Below, piece after piece: positions 62,284-64,000 of a stretch of 64,000 bases of DNA; positions within the stretch are counted from its first letter, which is position 1; each line of letters starts with the position of its first letter. Source of the DNA: Halobacillus litoralis (lineage in GTDB: Bacteria > Bacillota > Bacilli > Bacillales > Halobacillaceae); NCBI RefSeq assembly GCF_020524025.1, contig NZ_JAIVKN010000001.1, forward strand, positions 496,001 to 560,000. Reading direction: 5' to 3'. The notes below the pieces were generated by a model. It ran no database searches and was not told the DNA's origin. It worked only from the letters and a program-made list of their open reading frames with translations. Both the position numbers and the translations under genes were made by a program.

Positions 62284-63558
62284 ATGGAAACAAAACACAA
62301 CGTTTCTATAGAAGATAGGTTCGGCAATCGTGGAACGGAGGTTTACAAACCGGTCACAGAAAAAGAGATTTCAGATTTTCTGAAGAAAGCGAATGAAGAA
62401 GGAAAAAGCGTTTCTATAGAAGGAGGCGGAACGAAGCGAGGCTACGGCGGACAGGGAGAGGCTTATGACTGGACCCTTTCTTTAGCTGATTGGAAAGGGG
62501 TTGTCGAGCATCAGGCAGGAGATATGACCGTAACGGTGAGAGCTGGAACGACGATTGCGGAGCTGCAGACTTTTCTCGAAGATTATGACCAGAAGGTATC
62601 CATTGATCCCTGCTGGCCGGACGATTCAACCATCGGAGGGGTCATCTCCGCTAATGAGAGTGGTCCGAAACGGATGAACTATGGGTCAGCGCGCGATCTC
62701 GTTATTGGTCTTCGTGTTGTCTATCCAGATGGTGAGGTCATTCGTACAGGTGCAAAAGTTGTGAAAAACGTAGCGGGTTACGATATGAATAAGTTGTTTA
62801 TCGGAGCTATGGGGACACTTGGTGTAATCAGTGAAATTACAATGAAACTGAGGCCGAAACCAAAGTATGAAAGTCTTGTTCTTCTTTCAGTAGAAGAAGA
62901 GGAAGTGGACACCTTACGTTCTCTTGCTGTATCCATTCAAGATGCCATGATAGAGCCGGTCTGCCTTGAACTGATGAATCCACAGTTGTCCAAATATTTA
63001 ACCGGCAGGGAAGCCTACACGCTTCTGGTTGGATTTGAAGATGTAGAAAAAGCGGTTAAAGATCAAGAAGGATGGATGGAATATCACAAGCCGGCCTCTG
63101 CCCAGATGGACGTAAAGCAGGAGGAAGACGCACGGGAATTTTGGAAAGCGTTTTCAAAACGTGCGCCGAATGCACTTGATCAGTCGGATGGAGAGACGAA
63201 AGTCGTATTGAAAACAGGCAGTAAACCGATGGAGGCTTTTTCTATTATTAAAGAAGCGGAGAAGATACAGCACGAGGTTTCCGTTCAAGTCGAATCTCAT
63301 GGCGGTTTGGGCCATGGAATCAGTCAGTTGGTTGTATCAGGTTCAGAAGAAGGGATCGTTTCGTTTGTCGATCAGCTTCGTAAGTATGCTGCGAAGCAGA
63401 AGGGCTATGTGATTTTAAAACATCTGCCGACGGAACTGAGAAAAAGCATCGATCCCTGGGGGAACTATACATCTGGACTTTTCTTGATGGAAAAGATCAA
63501 GAAAGCGGTAGATCCTGATCACACATTAAACCATCAGCGGTTTATAGGAGGGATATAA
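62284..63558 (+). CDS. glcE: Glycolate oxidase FAD-binding subunit, GlcE-like
   Basis: A 424-residue FAD-binding protein (PCMH type). The FAD domain has [54 protein letters not shown] and [20 protein letters not shown], then [20 protein letters not shown]. The KNVAGYD form is typical of GlcE, whereas GlcD has ENAGG. It is longer than E. coli GlcE (350). AAAGAGGTG lies before the ATG. The gene is followed one base later by glcF. A GlcD subunit may lie beyond the window, or this one may act alone with GlcF. Confidence 0.85.
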   Translation: METKHNVSIEDRFGNRGTEVYKPVTEKEISDFLKKANEEGKSVSIEGGGTKRGYGGQGEAYDWTLSLADWKGVVEHQAGDMTVTVRAGTTIAELQTFLEDYDQKVSIDPCWPDDSTIGGVISANESGPKRMNYGSARDLVIGLRVVYPDGEVIRTGAKVVKNVAGYDMNKLFIGAMGTLGVISEITMKLRPKPKYESLVLLSVEEEEVDTLRSLAVSIQDAMIEPVCLELMNPQLSKYLTGREAYTLLVGFEDVEKAVKDQEGWMEYHKPASAQMDVKQEEDAREFWKAFSKRAPNALDQSDGETKVVLKTGSKPMEAFSIIKEAEKIQHEVSVQVESHGGLGHGISQLVVSGSEEGIVSFVDQLRKYAAKQKGYVILKHLPTELRKSIDPWGNYTSGLFLMEKIKKAVDPDHTLNHQRFIGGI

Positions 63559-63559
63559 G

Positions 63560-64000
63560 GTGTTAAAGGAAATGGTGGAAAAAAAGGCAACATCCTTACC
63601 GTGTGATTCAACTACGATGACCAATTACTTCAGTGAAGATCACCCGGATGAAGAGAAGTGGGCGGACTGCGTCCATTGCGGCATGTGTTTAGAAGCGTGT
63701 CCCACATACTTAATTACCGGACAGGAACAGCATTCCCCAAGAGGACGGGTGCATTTAATCAAGTCCGTCGCTGAAGGGAAATTGAATCTCAATGAAGCGT
63801 TCGCCGATCCGGTGTTTCAGTGCCTTGACTGCCGAGCCTGCACAACAGCCTGCCCGGCGGATGTTGATGTCGGCGGCTTAATTGAAGAAGCGCGTGGCCA
63901 GGTTCGTAAGGCGATGCCGCTGACAGGTTGGAAGGGAGTTGTAAGCAGCTTCTTCCTGAAAGGACTCTTTCCGCATCAGAAACGGATGGGAGCCGTAGGC
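63560..64000 (+). CDS. glcF: Glycolate oxidase iron-sulfur subunit GlcF (partial)
   Basis: The first 147 residues of an iron-sulfur protein cut by the window end. Two [4Fe-4S] motifs are present: [20 protein letters not shown] near 39 and [20 protein letters not shown] near 88. The GTG start at 63560 follows GGAGGG by seven bases and lies one base past glcE. GlcF carries electrons from the flavin subunit to the membrane quinone pool. Confidence 0.92.
   Translation, partial: MLKEMVEKKATSLPCDSTTMTNYFSEDHPDEEKWADCVHCGMCLEACPTYLITGQEQHSPRGRVHLIKSVAEGKLNLNEAFADPVFQCLDCRACTTACPADVDVGGLIEEARGQVRKAMPLTGWKGVVSSFFLKGLFPHQKRMGAVG

Noticed and set aside
1-64000. CRISPR arrays, rRNA, tRNA, complete IS or prophage
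   Set aside because: No regularly spaced repeats, no tRNA cloverleaf ends noticed and no intact transposase or phage module were found on reading both strands by eye.

Overview
The window looks like a chromosomal segment of a low-to-moderate GC member of the Bacillaceae, perhaps a halotolerant, Halobacillus-like genus. The reasons are strong AGGAGG-type ribosome binding sites with frequent TTG and GTG starts, a YfkAB-type radical SAM protein, a YflT-domain stress protein behind a SigB-type promoter, a lutR-lutABC locus, a CadC/CadA pair and Bacillaceae-type GC-rich intergenic repeats. The genus is an inference from gene content only. No rRNA, tRNA, CRISPR array, intact insertion sequence or intact prophage was seen.

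Layout. Positions 1-10.6 kb: tail of an unknown gene, yjbQ, a candidate type I toxin-antitoxin locus, a YeeE/YedE sulfur transporter, a 3D-domain secreted protein, a zinc-ribbon membrane protein coupled to a membrane-anchored HtrA-like protease, a flavin amine oxidase, a SIMPL protein and the zinc transporter zupT. 10.7-24.5 kb: a YgjP-like protein lacking its metal site, membrane proteins, two SDR enzymes, a GNAT acetyltransferase, YfkAB, an ABM monooxygenase inside IS debris, a monoacylglycerol-lipase-like hydrolase, the TPP-riboswitch gene thiT, a phospholipase D-like protein, a general stress protein, a DUF1028 protein and a CapA-like protein. 24.7-29.9 kb: an AT-richer accessory stretch with lipoproteins, a DUF3231 protein, a TM2-like membrane protein, a GNAT and repeats.

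29.9-38.6 kb: egtB-egtD for ergothioneine, then a thiG missing its first ~35 codons joined to an intact thiF, a second ZIP transporter, and lutR plus lutABC for L-lactate with a LutR operator. 38.7-44.5 kb: a cadC-cadA metal-efflux unit and a three-gene ABC-2 exporter. 44.6-52.5 kb: small lipoprotein, amidase, XRE regulator with a membrane partner, VOC and NTF2-like proteins, a DUF4397 protein, an RDD protein, an ArsR-DUF2087 regulator and the ruins of a sensor histidine kinase. 52.6-56.9 kb: fdhD, a large molybdopterin formate dehydrogenase and a DUF1641 partner. 56.9-64 kb: an MscS channel, a LysR regulator divergent from malate synthase G, then glycolate oxidase subunits GlcE-like and GlcF (cut by the window end).

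How it fits together. Lactate (LutABC), formate (FdhD/FdhA) and glycolate/glyoxylate (GlcE/F, GlcB) oxidation form a catabolic theme. Thiamine genes tell a second story: thiazole synthesis appears broken at thiG while riboswitch-controlled uptake through ThiT is intact. Cadmium/zinc handling (CadC/CadA, two ZIP proteins) and thiol/redox protection (ergothioneine) form a stress theme. I found no clearly new multi-gene system. The best candidates for follow-up are the thiG truncation beside egtBD, the toxin-antitoxin locus, the metal-free YgjP-like protein and the zinc-ribbon/HtrA pair.
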